Shown: piece by piece, positions 1 to 5,195 of the stretch
Layout of the letters: each line of letters begins with the position of its first letter
How positions within the stretch are numbered: position 1 is the first letter of the stretch
Assembly (NCBI GenBank): GCA_030601965.1
Contig: JAUWAR010000045.1
Location: 1 to 9,330 of the forward strand
Origin: a bacterium
Lineage (GTDB): Bacteria; Hydrothermota; UBA3073; JACQXS01; JAUWAR01
Length of the DNA: 9,330 nucleotides
Direction of reading: 5' to 3'
Notes under the pieces: generated by a model
What the model was told of the DNA's origin: nothing
The model's input: only the letters and a program-made list of their open reading frames with translations
Database searches by the model: none
Program-made: the position numbers and the translations under genes

Positions 1-684
1 CTCACCACTGGCACCTAATCTGTTCTCTTCAGGTATAACACAATCTTCAAAAATAAGCTCAGAGGTATATGACCCCTTTAATCCAAGTTTCTCCTCATCC
101 CGTCCCGCGGAAAATCCAGGTGTTCCTTTTTCCACAACAAATGCAGATATACCGTGATGTCTTTTGGAAGGGTCTTCTGTAGCAACAAATGGGACTATTT
201 CTCCTATATACCCTGAAGTTATGAACCTTTTAGTTCCATTTATTATATATTTATTATTAACGAGTTTAGCTGTGGTTTTAGTGGCACCGGCGTCTGAGCC
301 AGCATCTGGTTCTGTTAAGCCAAAGGCACCTGCTTTCTCCCCTCGGGCAAGAGGAACAAGCCATTTTTGTTTTTGTTCTTCATTTCCACCAATGTAGATG
401 GGAAAGCATGTGAGTGATGTATGAGCGGCAAGCACTATACCATTAGAACCGCAAACTCTTCCTACCTCCTCAACTGCTATAGCGTAAGATAGTGTATCAA
501 GACCCGCACCACCATATTTTTTAGGAAAAGGGATACCTAAAAGCTCCAATTCTCCCATCCTGCGGAACAGTTTCCAGGAGAATTTAGCTTCTTTATCTAA
601 CTCCTTTGCCTTTGGGGCTACCTCGTTTTGTGCAAATTCTCTGACTTTTTCTCTGAACTTCTTGTGTTTTTCGCTTAAAATCAT
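1..684 (-). CDS. acyl-CoA dehydrogenase, N-terminal 228 residues (continues beyond window)
   Basis: The minus strand is open from ATG at 684-682 to the window edge. It encodes the N-terminal and middle domains of an FAD-dependent acyl-CoA dehydrogenase, which makes the alpha,beta-double bond in an acyl-CoA and passes electrons to ETF. Seen: GGAGLDTLSYAIAVEEVGR near residues 58-75, the family signature GLTEPDAGSDAG at about 122-133, NGTKRFITSG at about 149-158, and KLGLKGSYTSELIFEDC at about 199-215. These match the short/branched-chain acyl-CoA dehydrogenase class. The C-terminal helical domain, where the catalytic Glu of this class usually sits, lies outside the window, so substrate class and activity cannot be settled. 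The start codon overlaps the stop of the upstream dehydrogenase as ATGA, implying translational coupling and possibly a shared complex. The Shine-Dalgarno is weak (GAAG). Confidence 0.93.
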   Translation of the reverse strand, partial: MILSEKHKKFREKVREFAQNEVAPKAKELDKEAKFSWKLFRRMGELELLGIPFPKKYGGAGLDTLSYAIAVEEVGRVCGSNGIVLAAHTSLTCFPIYIGGNEEQKQKWLVPLARGEKAGAFGLTEPDAGSDAGATKTTAKLVNNKYIINGTKRFITSGYIGEIVPFVATEDPSKRHHGISAFVVEKGTPGFSAGRDEEKLGLKGSYTSELIFEDCVIPEENRLGASGE

Positions 685-1772
685 GACTTCAGCAACTCTT
701 TTGCAATTATATTTTTTTGAATATCATTAGGGCGTGTCCAGACCTGAGTTGCCTTTGCATCTCTAAAATATCTCTCAACTGGATAATCCTTTATATATCC
801 ATAGCCCCCATATACCTGTATTGCTTTTGTAGATGCAAACATTGCAGTCTCAGTAGCACATAACCTGGCAATTGCTTTCTCTTTTGAAAATAGAACACCT
901 GTATCCCTTTTAATAGCCGCATCATAGACAAGAAATCTTGCTCCAGAAGTTCTCTTTTCCATTTCTACAAGCATATCCTGAACTAACCCGAATTCACATA
1001 TTGGACGACCAAATTGATGTCTTTCTTTAGAATACTTTAAAGAATCATCAAGACAGGCTTGTGCAATTCCAATAGCCTGTGCAGATATACCAATATCAGT
1101 AAGGTCAAACGCCTCTTCTGCAATTTTAAGACCCTCGTCCTTAATCCCTAATATAGATGCCTTATCCACTTCAATCTCCTGAAATTTCAAGTTGCAGACC
1201 CCAGAGGCTCGCAGACCCATAATCTCCTGTTTTTCAATAGTTTTTATTCTCTCCCTCTCCACAAGAAAAGCAGTTATATTTCTCTCTGTTCGGGCAAATA
1301 TAATAAATAGATTTGCCTTCTCGGCATTAACAACAAAATCCTTATTTCCTGATATGAGATATTTATCCCCTAATTTTTTAGCTGTTATTTTTTCACCAAG
1401 GGCAAAAGTACCTATAATGTCTCCTTTTGCCAAACAAGGAAGGATTTTCTTTTTCTGTTTCTCTGTTCCATATTTAAGGATAGGTAGGGCAAAAAGTGCA
1501 TTATTGGAGATGAGGATAGCACTGATAGAAGCAAGAACTCGGGCTATTTCTTCAATAATTATGCAATAACTTAATGTATCAAGACCCGCTCCTTCATACT
1601 GTTCTGGCACAATTATTCCAAGAAATCCAAGTTCCGCAAGTTTTTTAATAGCACCAGAAGGGAAAGAAGAGTTTTTATCAATTTCTGAAGATTCTGGTTC
1701 TAATTCAGTGGAGGCAAACTTCCTTACCATATCCTGAATTAACCTCTGGTCAGAACTGAAACTTAAGTCCAT
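681..1772 (-). CDS. divergent acyl-CoA dehydrogenase family protein, probably non-catalytic partner subunit
   Basis: A 363-residue acyl-CoA dehydrogenase-fold protein, slightly short for the family (about 380). Retained parts include YEGAGLDTLSYCIIIEEIAR (59-78), MGLRASGVCNLKFQ (185-198), SKERHQFGRPI (248-258) and QVYGGYGYIKDYPVERYFRD (319-338), so the fold and part of the flavin site look intact. Two things are odd. First, the usual TEPxAGSD loop is missing: after TFALGE (122-127) the chain goes directly into KITAKKLGDKYLISG. Second, the C-terminal motif YEGTSEIQ is replaced by WTRPNDIQ (345-352), so the catalytic Glu position is T346. The alternative Glu used by isovaleryl-CoA and long-chain enzymes is also absent (FDLTDIG, 222-228). 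I infer a non-catalytic or altered subunit working with the overlapping dehydrogenase downstream. No Shine-Dalgarno precedes this ATG, so the transcript may be leaderless. Confidence 0.92.
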   Translation of the reverse strand: MDLSFSSDQRLIQDMVRKFASTELEPESSEIDKNSSFPSGAIKKLAELGFLGIIVPEQYEGAGLDTLSYCIIIEEIARVLASISAILISNNALFALPILKYGTEKQKKKILPCLAKGDIIGTFALGEKITAKKLGDKYLISGNKDFVVNAEKANLFIIFARTERNITAFLVERERIKTIEKQEIMGLRASGVCNLKFQEIEVDKASILGIKDEGLKIAEEAFDLTDIGISAQAIGIAQACLDDSLKYSKERHQFGRPICEFGLVQDMLVEMEKRTSGARFLVYDAAIKRDTGVLFSKEKAIARLCATETAMFASTKAIQVYGGYGYIKDYPVERYFRDAKATQVWTRPNDIQKNIIAKELLKS

Positions 1773-1781
1773 CAGATTATT

Positions 1782-1807
1782 TTTATATAATAAATTAGAA
1801 GTGTCAA
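1782..1807 (-). promoter_or_regulatory. candidate sigma70-like promoter for the dehydrogenase pair
   Basis: On the minus strand a perfect TTGACA (1807-1802) is followed 14 nt later by TATAAA (1787-1782). The spacing is shorter than the optimal 17, and the region is very AT-rich, so a chance match is possible. If it is used, transcription would start about 3 nt before the ATG at 1772. That agrees with the absence of a Shine-Dalgarno sequence there. Confidence 0.35.
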
Positions 1808-1829
1808 GAAAATTTTCTGCAAATTCTTG
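1805..1829. promoter_or_regulatory. inverted repeat in the divergent intergenic region, candidate operator
   Basis: CAAGAA (1805-1810) and TTCTTG (1824-1829) form an inverted repeat with a 13-nt spacer. A perfect 12-bp palindrome, AGAAAATTTTCT, lies at 1807-1818 and overlaps the left arm. The left arm also touches the TTGACA box of the minus-strand promoter, and the whole element lies between the two divergent transcription units. A repressor binding here could control both. No regulator gene is in the window, and AT-rich palindromes are common by chance. Confidence 0.3.
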
Positions 1830-1849
1830 TTAATTTCTCCGTTTTTTTC

Positions 1850-1878
1850 TTGACTTTCTTTGCATTTTCTACTATTTA
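1850..1878 (+). promoter_or_regulatory. candidate promoter for the mutase-epimerase operon
   Basis: TTGACT (1850-1855) is separated by 17 nt from a weak -10-like TATTTA (1873-1878). Initiation would then fall near 1885, giving a leader of only about 4 nt before the ATG at 1889. No Shine-Dalgarno is present upstream of that ATG, consistent with leaderless translation. The -10 match is poor, so this is tentative. Confidence 0.28.
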
Positions 1879-1888
1879 TTGTGAACAA

Positions 1889-3484
1889 ATGGAAAAACAA
1901 AGACCCAAAATCCCTTCTGACATAAAGATAGAAGATGTATATACCCCTGAACATATTAAAGAATTTGATTATTCACGGGAACTTGGTGTGCCAGGAGAGT
2001 TTCCGTTCACAAGAGGTGTTTATCATAATATGTACAGAGGAAAACTCTGGACGATGCGTCAATATGCTGGATATGCGGATGCAGTTGAATCAAACAAAAG
2101 ATATAAATATTTACTTAAACAAGGACAAACAGGACTATCAGTTGCATTTGACCTACCTACCCAGATGGGATATGATTCTGACCACCCTCTGTCAGAAGCA
2201 GAGATTGGAAAAACAGGAGTAGCCATTGACTCTCTACAGGATATGGAAACTCTATTTAATGGAATACCATTAGACAAAATAAGCACCTCAATGACAATAA
2301 ATTCAACTGCAGGAATTCTTCTTGCAATGTATATTGCAGTTGCTGAAAAACAGGGGGTTTCTCCAGACCTGCTTTCTGGAACAGTCCAGAATGATATACT
2401 TAAGGAATATATTGCCAGAGGCACTTACATATTTCCTCCCAAGCCATCTATGCGTCTTACTATTGATATAATTGAATATTGTAGTAAATATCCCAGATGG
2501 AATACTATATCCATATCTGGGTATCACATAAGAGAGGCGGGTGCCACAGCTGTTCAGGAACTGGCATTTACTATTTCCAATGGAATAGCCTATGTTCAAT
2601 CAGCGATAGATAGGGGTCTTGATGTAGATGTCTTTGGCCCAAGGATTTCTTTTTTCTTTAATGCACACAATAATTTCTTTGAGGAGATAGCAAAGTTCAG
2701 AGCGGCAAGACGACTCTGGGCAAAGATAATGAAAGATAGGTTTAATGCCAAGAATCCAAAATCCTGGATGCTCAGATTCCATACCCAGACAGGGGGTTCT
2801 ACCCTTACTGCCCAGCAATCAGAAAATAATATCGTCAGAGTTACCTTACAGGCACTGACTGCTATTTTAGGAGGTACACAAAGTCTGCACACAAATTCAA
2901 AGGATGAGGCATTAGCATTACCATCGGAGCAGTCCGTATCTACAGCATTAAGAACACAGCAGATAATAGCATACGAAACTGGGGTATCTAATGTAATTGA
3001 CCCTATTGGAGGTTCATATTATATAGAAACACTTACAAAGACCATTGAAGAAAAGGCTCAAGATTATATTAAAAAGATAGACTCTCTTGGTGGTGCTATA
3101 AAGGCGTGTGAGAAAGGCTTTTTTCAGCAAGAAATTCATAAAAGTGCATATAAATATCAGAAGTCTATTGAAGAAAATAAGACCATTGTTGTAGGAGTAA
3201 ATAAGTTCATTTCAGACCATAGACCCCAGACCACAGACCACAGACCGCTCAAAGTTGACCCAAAGATAGCCAAAGCACAGATTAGAAAGATAAAAAAACT
3301 GAAGACTGACCGTGATAACAGCAAAGTGGATTCATCTCTCAAAAAATTAAGGCAAGTGACAGAGAGTGAGACTAACTTGATGCCTCCAATAATTGATTGT
3401 GTAAAGTCCTATGCAACTCTTGGAGAGATTTGTGGTGTGTTAAGGGAAGTCTTTGGTGAATATAAGGAGAAGGTTGTATTTTAA
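1889..3484 (+). CDS. mcmA: methylmalonyl-CoA mutase, large (catalytic) subunit
   Basis: The protein is 531 residues: the substrate-binding TIM-barrel half of the B12-dependent mutase that interconverts (R)-methylmalonyl-CoA and succinyl-CoA. It ends without a cobalamin-binding domain, as in two-subunit mutases. Specificity residues favour methylmalonyl-CoA over isobutyryl-CoA mutase. RQYAGY carries Tyr59 (Tyr89 in the Propionibacterium enzyme), KEYIARGTY carries Arg177 (Arg207 there; Gln in isobutyryl-CoA mutase), and SISGYH carries His213. GGTQSLHTN and the C-terminal YATLGEICGVLREVFGEY are also typical. I chose ATG 1889 because homologues start near PRIPSDI-like sequence; an in-frame ATG at 1850 would add 13 atypical residues and overlaps the putative -35 box. 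A heptanucleotide repeat encodes residues 443-453 in the linker before the helical tail. The small B12-binding subunit is not adjacent, and the epimerase gene follows after 2 bp. Confidence 0.95.
   Translation: MEKQRPKIPSDIKIEDVYTPEHIKEFDYSRELGVPGEFPFTRGVYHNMYRGKLWTMRQYAGYADAVESNKRYKYLLKQGQTGLSVAFDLPTQMGYDSDHPLSEAEIGKTGVAIDSLQDMETLFNGIPLDKISTSMTINSTAGILLAMYIAVAEKQGVSPDLLSGTVQNDILKEYIARGTYIFPPKPSMRLTIDIIEYCSKYPRWNTISISGYHIREAGATAVQELAFTISNGIAYVQSAIDRGLDVDVFGPRISFFFNAHNNFFEEIAKFRAARRLWAKIMKDRFNAKNPKSWMLRFHTQTGGSTLTAQQSENNIVRVTLQALTAILGGTQSLHTNSKDEALALPSEQSVSTALRTQQIIAYETGVSNVIDPIGGSYYIETLTKTIEEKAQDYIKKIDSLGGAIKACEKGFFQQEIHKSAYKYQKSIEENKTIVVGVNKFISDHRPQTTDHRPLKVDPKIAKAQIRKIKKLKTDRDNSKVDSSLKKLRQVTESETNLMPPIIDCVKSYATLGEICGVLREVFGEYKEKVVF
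3213..3247 (+). repeat. heptanucleotide tandem repeat (five CAGACCA-type units) inside the mutase gene
   Basis: Five consecutive 7-nt units (CAGACCA, TAGACCC, CAGACCA, CAGACCA, CAGACCG) lie in the mutase coding frame. Because 7 nt is out of frame, the protein period is 21 nt, seen as DHRPQTT followed by DHRP (residues 443-453). Gain or loss of one unit would shift the reading frame, while three units would keep it. The segment sits in a linker between conserved VGVNKF and the DPKIAKAQ region. Confidence 0.9.
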
Positions 3485-3486
3485 TT

Positions 3487-3882
3487 ATGAAATTTGACCA
3501 CATCGCTATAGCAGTTAAAAGTATTGAACAGAGTAGTAAAATATGGAAAGACCTGTTTGGATTCACTGAAATCACCGAAGGCACTGAAATCACTGAAAGT
3601 AAAGTAAAAGTATCTGTTTTTGAAGTCGGAGATATAAAGATAGAACTTATTGAGCCTTTATCTGATGATAGTCCTGTAGCCAGATTTTTGAAAAAAAGAG
3701 GTGAGGGGCTACATCACATCTGTTTTGAGGTAAAAGATATTGAATCTACTTTGGAAGAGTTAAAAAATAAGGGAGCAAAGGTTATAGATGAAACCCCAAA
3801 GAGAGGTGTATTTGCGAAAAAAACAATTTTTTTACACCCCAAGAGTACAGGTTCTGTTTTAATTGAGATTTGTGAGATGTGA
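3487..3882 (+). CDS. mce: methylmalonyl-CoA epimerase (VOC superfamily)
   Basis: A 131-residue glyoxalase-fold protein that would convert (S)- to (R)-methylmalonyl-CoA, supplying the mutase encoded just upstream. Two beta-alpha-beta-beta-beta modules are visible. The first begins MKFDHIAIAV with His5, and the second begins GEGLHHICFEV with His77. The chain ends SVLIEICEM with Glu127. His5, His77 and Glu127 correspond to metal ligands of the family, and KIELIEPL (about 51-58) is the usual strand holding another ligand. The start lies 2 bp after the mutase stop, with AAGGAG at 3464-3469 farther upstream than ideal, so translational coupling is likely. A nonanucleotide repeat encodes residues 27-38 (TEITEGTEITES), replacing the normally acidic but non-repetitive loop after the first helix. 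The length is close to normal and the gene looks intact. Confidence 0.94.
   Translation: MKFDHIAIAVKSIEQSSKIWKDLFGFTEITEGTEITESKVKVSVFEVGDIKIELIEPLSDDSPVARFLKKRGEGLHHICFEVKDIESTLEELKNKGAKVIDETPKRGVFAKKTIFLHPKSTGSVLIEICEM
3564..3599 (+). repeat. nonanucleotide tandem repeat (four CACTGAAAT-type units) inside the epimerase gene
   Basis: Four 9-nt units (CACTGAAAT, CACCGAAGG, CACTGAAAT, CACTGAAAG) lie in frame and encode TEI/TEG/TEI/TES. The unit resembles the CACTGAAGACACAGAA-type repeat around the GxxExxY gene at 4655-4736 and 5110-5130. An inverted 12-nt copy (CACTGAAATCAC) is present at 4736-4725 on the minus strand. Confidence 0.88.
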
Positions 3883-3916
3883 AAAGGATAGAGATTTTTT
3901 TTCAGACATAGGATGT

Positions 3917-4007
3917 ATATCCGAACAAGTTCGGATATCATGCCAATTTGGGGCATAAACGAACCAGTTCGGATATACGGAGTTATGCGAAATTCGGGGC
4001 TCATAAA
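3917..4007. repeat. two imperfect tandem repeats with palindromic cores
   Basis: The block starts with a 10-bp perfect inverted repeat, ATATCCGAAC (3917-3926) and GTTCGGATAT (3929-3938), with a 2-nt loop. Two adjacent imperfect units follow. Unit 1 is 3923-3959 and unit 2 is 3960-4007. Both begin with CGAAC[A/C]AGTTCGGATAT (16 of 17 identical) and end with a related ATGC...GGGGC...ATAAA stretch; unit 2 carries extra bases (ACGGAGTT). Unit 2 ends one base before the ATG of the membrane-protein gene. There is no U-tract, so a terminator is unlikely. The function is unknown; it may be a recombination or regulatory site. Confidence 0.7.
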
Positions 4008-4008
4008 T

Positions 4009-4479
4009 ATGAAAAAACAAGGGATTGTCCCGGCATTAACAAGTGTAATAATAATTTCGATTGTAATAATTAGCGTTGTTTCTTTTGTGATTTATAATGT
4101 AAAATTAATAGGCCCAGTAATAATCCTACTGGGATTTATACCTTGGATCCCTTTAAGAATTTCTGGTAGAACAATAAAATCAGTTGGTGCGGATATTGTA
4201 TTTGGAGCAATTGATACAGGAATCTTAGGAATTGCAGCATTAGTAGGAGCAAGTTTCGCAGGAGTGCTTGGCGCAATTATTGGAGGCGCTGTAGGAGATT
4301 CAATCACCGATGGATTTGCCGGGTTATTTGAAGGAAAAATCGCAGAGCATTTGAGAAAACATGGGATTGAAGAGGCAAGAACTCCACTGAGTTCTTCTAT
4401 GGGAAAAATGAGCGGCTGTTTAATCGGAGTAGGAATAGTTTTGGGAATTGCTTGGAGTATATTAGGAATAAGTATTTAG
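4009..4479 (+). CDS. small membrane protein of unknown function
   Basis: A 156-residue hydrophobic protein from ATG 4009. Seen: Lys-rich start (MKKQ), hydrophobic stretches at roughly 9-30 and 34-52, a glycine/alanine-rich hydrophobic region at about 62-100 (ADIVFGAIDTGILGIAALVG and GVLGAIIGGAVGD), a charged loop with HLRKHGIEEARTPLSSSMGK, and a final hydrophobic segment at about 135-155. This suggests four or so membrane segments with a polar loop before the last. The loop and glycine-rich helix look constrained, as in a conserved family, but I do not recognise a named one. The frame is open back to 3913, but that part is the tandem repeat, so 4009 or ATG 3985 are the plausible starts. A weak CGGGG lies 9 nt before 4009; GGAG lies only 2 nt before 3985. 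No neighbour suggests a role. Confidence 0.72.
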   Translation: MKKQGIVPALTSVIIISIVIISVVSFVIYNVKLIGPVIILLGFIPWIPLRISGRTIKSVGADIVFGAIDTGILGIAALVGASFAGVLGAIIGGAVGDSITDGFAGLFEGKIAEHLRKHGIEEARTPLSSSMGKMSGCLIGVGIVLGIAWSILGISI

Positions 4480-4654
4480 CTGAAGTGAGCCGTTAGACTG
4501 TGTGAAAAGTAATCTAAAGTCAGTCCATTCTGCCCCAATTTTCATCTAATCCGAGTATTTCTCTAATATTCCCGATTGTACAAAGTCCAGAGACAAAAAA
4601 CGGTTTAATGTGTAGATAAAAAGACTTGACAAAAGACTGAGTTGATAGTAGAGT

Positions 4655-4736
4655 CACTGAAGACACAGAAAGGAGACACTGAAGACACAGAAAATGGAAA
4701 CACTGAAGGCACAGAAAAATTCCCGTGATTTCAGTG
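4655..4736. repeat. three tandem CACTGAAGACACAGAA-type repeats plus an inverted copy, overlapping the start of the GxxExxY gene
   Basis: Direct units begin at 4655, 4677 and 4701, each with CACTGAAG[A/G]CACAGAA followed by a short variable tail. The third unit is already inside the coding region of the GxxExxY gene. At 4725-4736 GTGATTTCAGTG is the reverse complement of the CACTGAAATCAC found in the epimerase repeat. A further unit in the same orientation lies just after the gene at 5110. Confidence 0.88.
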
Positions 4737-5107
4737 ACGAGGAATACCCACATTCTGATATTACTCAAAAGATAATTGGATGTGCTATTGAAGTATATAA
4801 GACATTAGGTCCTGGATTTAAAGAATCTACATATGAAAATGCTTTAATTTACGAGTTTAACAAAGCTGAATTAAAATATGAACAGCAAAAACCGATTACT
4901 GTTCCTTATAAAGACACCACTGTGGGAGGACACAGGTTAGACTTTCTTATAGAGGATGCTGTGGTTATAGAGTTGAAATCTGTAAAAGAGATTGAGGATA
5001 TACACAAAGCACAGGTCTTAACCTATCTTAAGGCTACAGGGTTTAAAGTAGGATTATTAATAAATTTTGCAAAATCAAAGATAGATGTAAAAAGAATGAT
5101 ACTGTGA
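4694..5107 (+). CDS. GxxExxY family protein (PD-(D/E)XK nuclease-like fold)
   Basis: A 137-residue protein. The naming motif is GFKESTY (Gly41, Glu44, Tyr47) after IIGCAIEVYKTLGPG. A nuclease-like core follows: HRLDFLI with Asp83 and VVIELKSV with Glu93 and Lys95, the D...ExK pattern of the PD-(D/E)XK superfamily. The end KVGLLINFAKSKIDVKRMIL is also typical of the family (TIGR04256/PF13366). The biological role of these proteins is not established; nuclease activity is inferred only from the fold. The first ~15 residues (METLKAQKNSRDFSD) are translated from short repeats and are probably not part of the folded domain. No Shine-Dalgarno lies at a suitable distance. Repeat copies flank the gene on both sides in the same orientation, suggesting the gene and its repeats move together. 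Confidence 0.9.
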   Translation: METLKAQKNSRDFSDEEYPHSDITQKIIGCAIEVYKTLGPGFKESTYENALIYEFNKAELKYEQQKPITVPYKDTTVGGHRLDFLIEDAVVIELKSVKEIEDIHKAQVLTYLKATGFKVGLLINFAKSKIDVKRMIL

Positions 5108-5109
5108 GA

Positions 5110-5130
5110 CACTGAAAACACAGAAGGAGA
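5110..5130 (+). repeat. downstream copy of the CACTGAA...CACAGAA repeat flanking the GxxExxY gene
   Basis: CACTGAAAACACAGAAGGAGA differs from the unit at 4655-4676 by one substitution and one missing A. It lies 2 bp after the GxxExxY stop codon, in the same orientation as the upstream units. The gene is therefore bounded by direct repeats. Confidence 0.82.
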
Positions 5131-5144
5131 GACGAAGGAGATAT

Positions 5145-5180
5145 ATGAAATATATGGGTTCACCATGGGGGATAATGTGA
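5145..5180 (+). other. minimal ORF (11 codons) with a strong ribosome binding site, in frame with the nitroreductase
   Basis: GAAGGAG (5134-5140) precedes ATG 5145 by 4 nt, an excellent initiation context. The ORF reads MKYMGSPWGIM and stops at TGA 5178-5180. The next five codons (GIGGV) lead in the same frame to the nitroreductase ATG at 5196. It may be a leader peptide, or a former N-terminal extension cut off by a stop. TGA ends several other genes in this window, so recoding is not the default reading. There is no direct evidence of translation. Confidence 0.35.
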
Positions 5181-5195
5181 GGGATAGGAGGAGTT

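Noticed and set aside
1192..1569. Open frame on the plus strand opposite the divergent dehydrogenase
   Set aside because: It is the complement of a clear acyl-CoA dehydrogenase coding region and its translation shows no family features.
1772..1954. Minus-strand 60-codon frame across the divergent region
   Set aside because: It overlaps the start of the mutase antisense, has no recognisable domain, and ends on the dehydrogenase start. It is best explained as chance in AT-rich DNA.
2059..2892. Several antisense frames of 70-120 codons within the mutase gene
   Set aside because: They are shadows of the strongly conserved mutase sequence, with low-complexity or cysteine/serine-rich translations.
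3913..4008. N-terminal 32-codon extension of the membrane protein from ATG 3913
   Set aside because: The extension is the translated palindromic tandem repeat and lacks a ribosome binding site. ATG 4009 begins a normal Lys-rich membrane-protein N terminus.
3983..4498. Complete integron gene cassette with attC site
   Set aside because: GTTATGC and GTTAGAC flank the gene, but no partner RYYYAAC box at proper distance was found before 4492, and the upstream hairpin is shorter and less symmetric than usual attC sites. Kept only as a tentative idea.
4655..5130. CRISPR array
   Set aside because: The units are short, imperfect and contiguous, with a gene between copies and no unique spacers of constant length.
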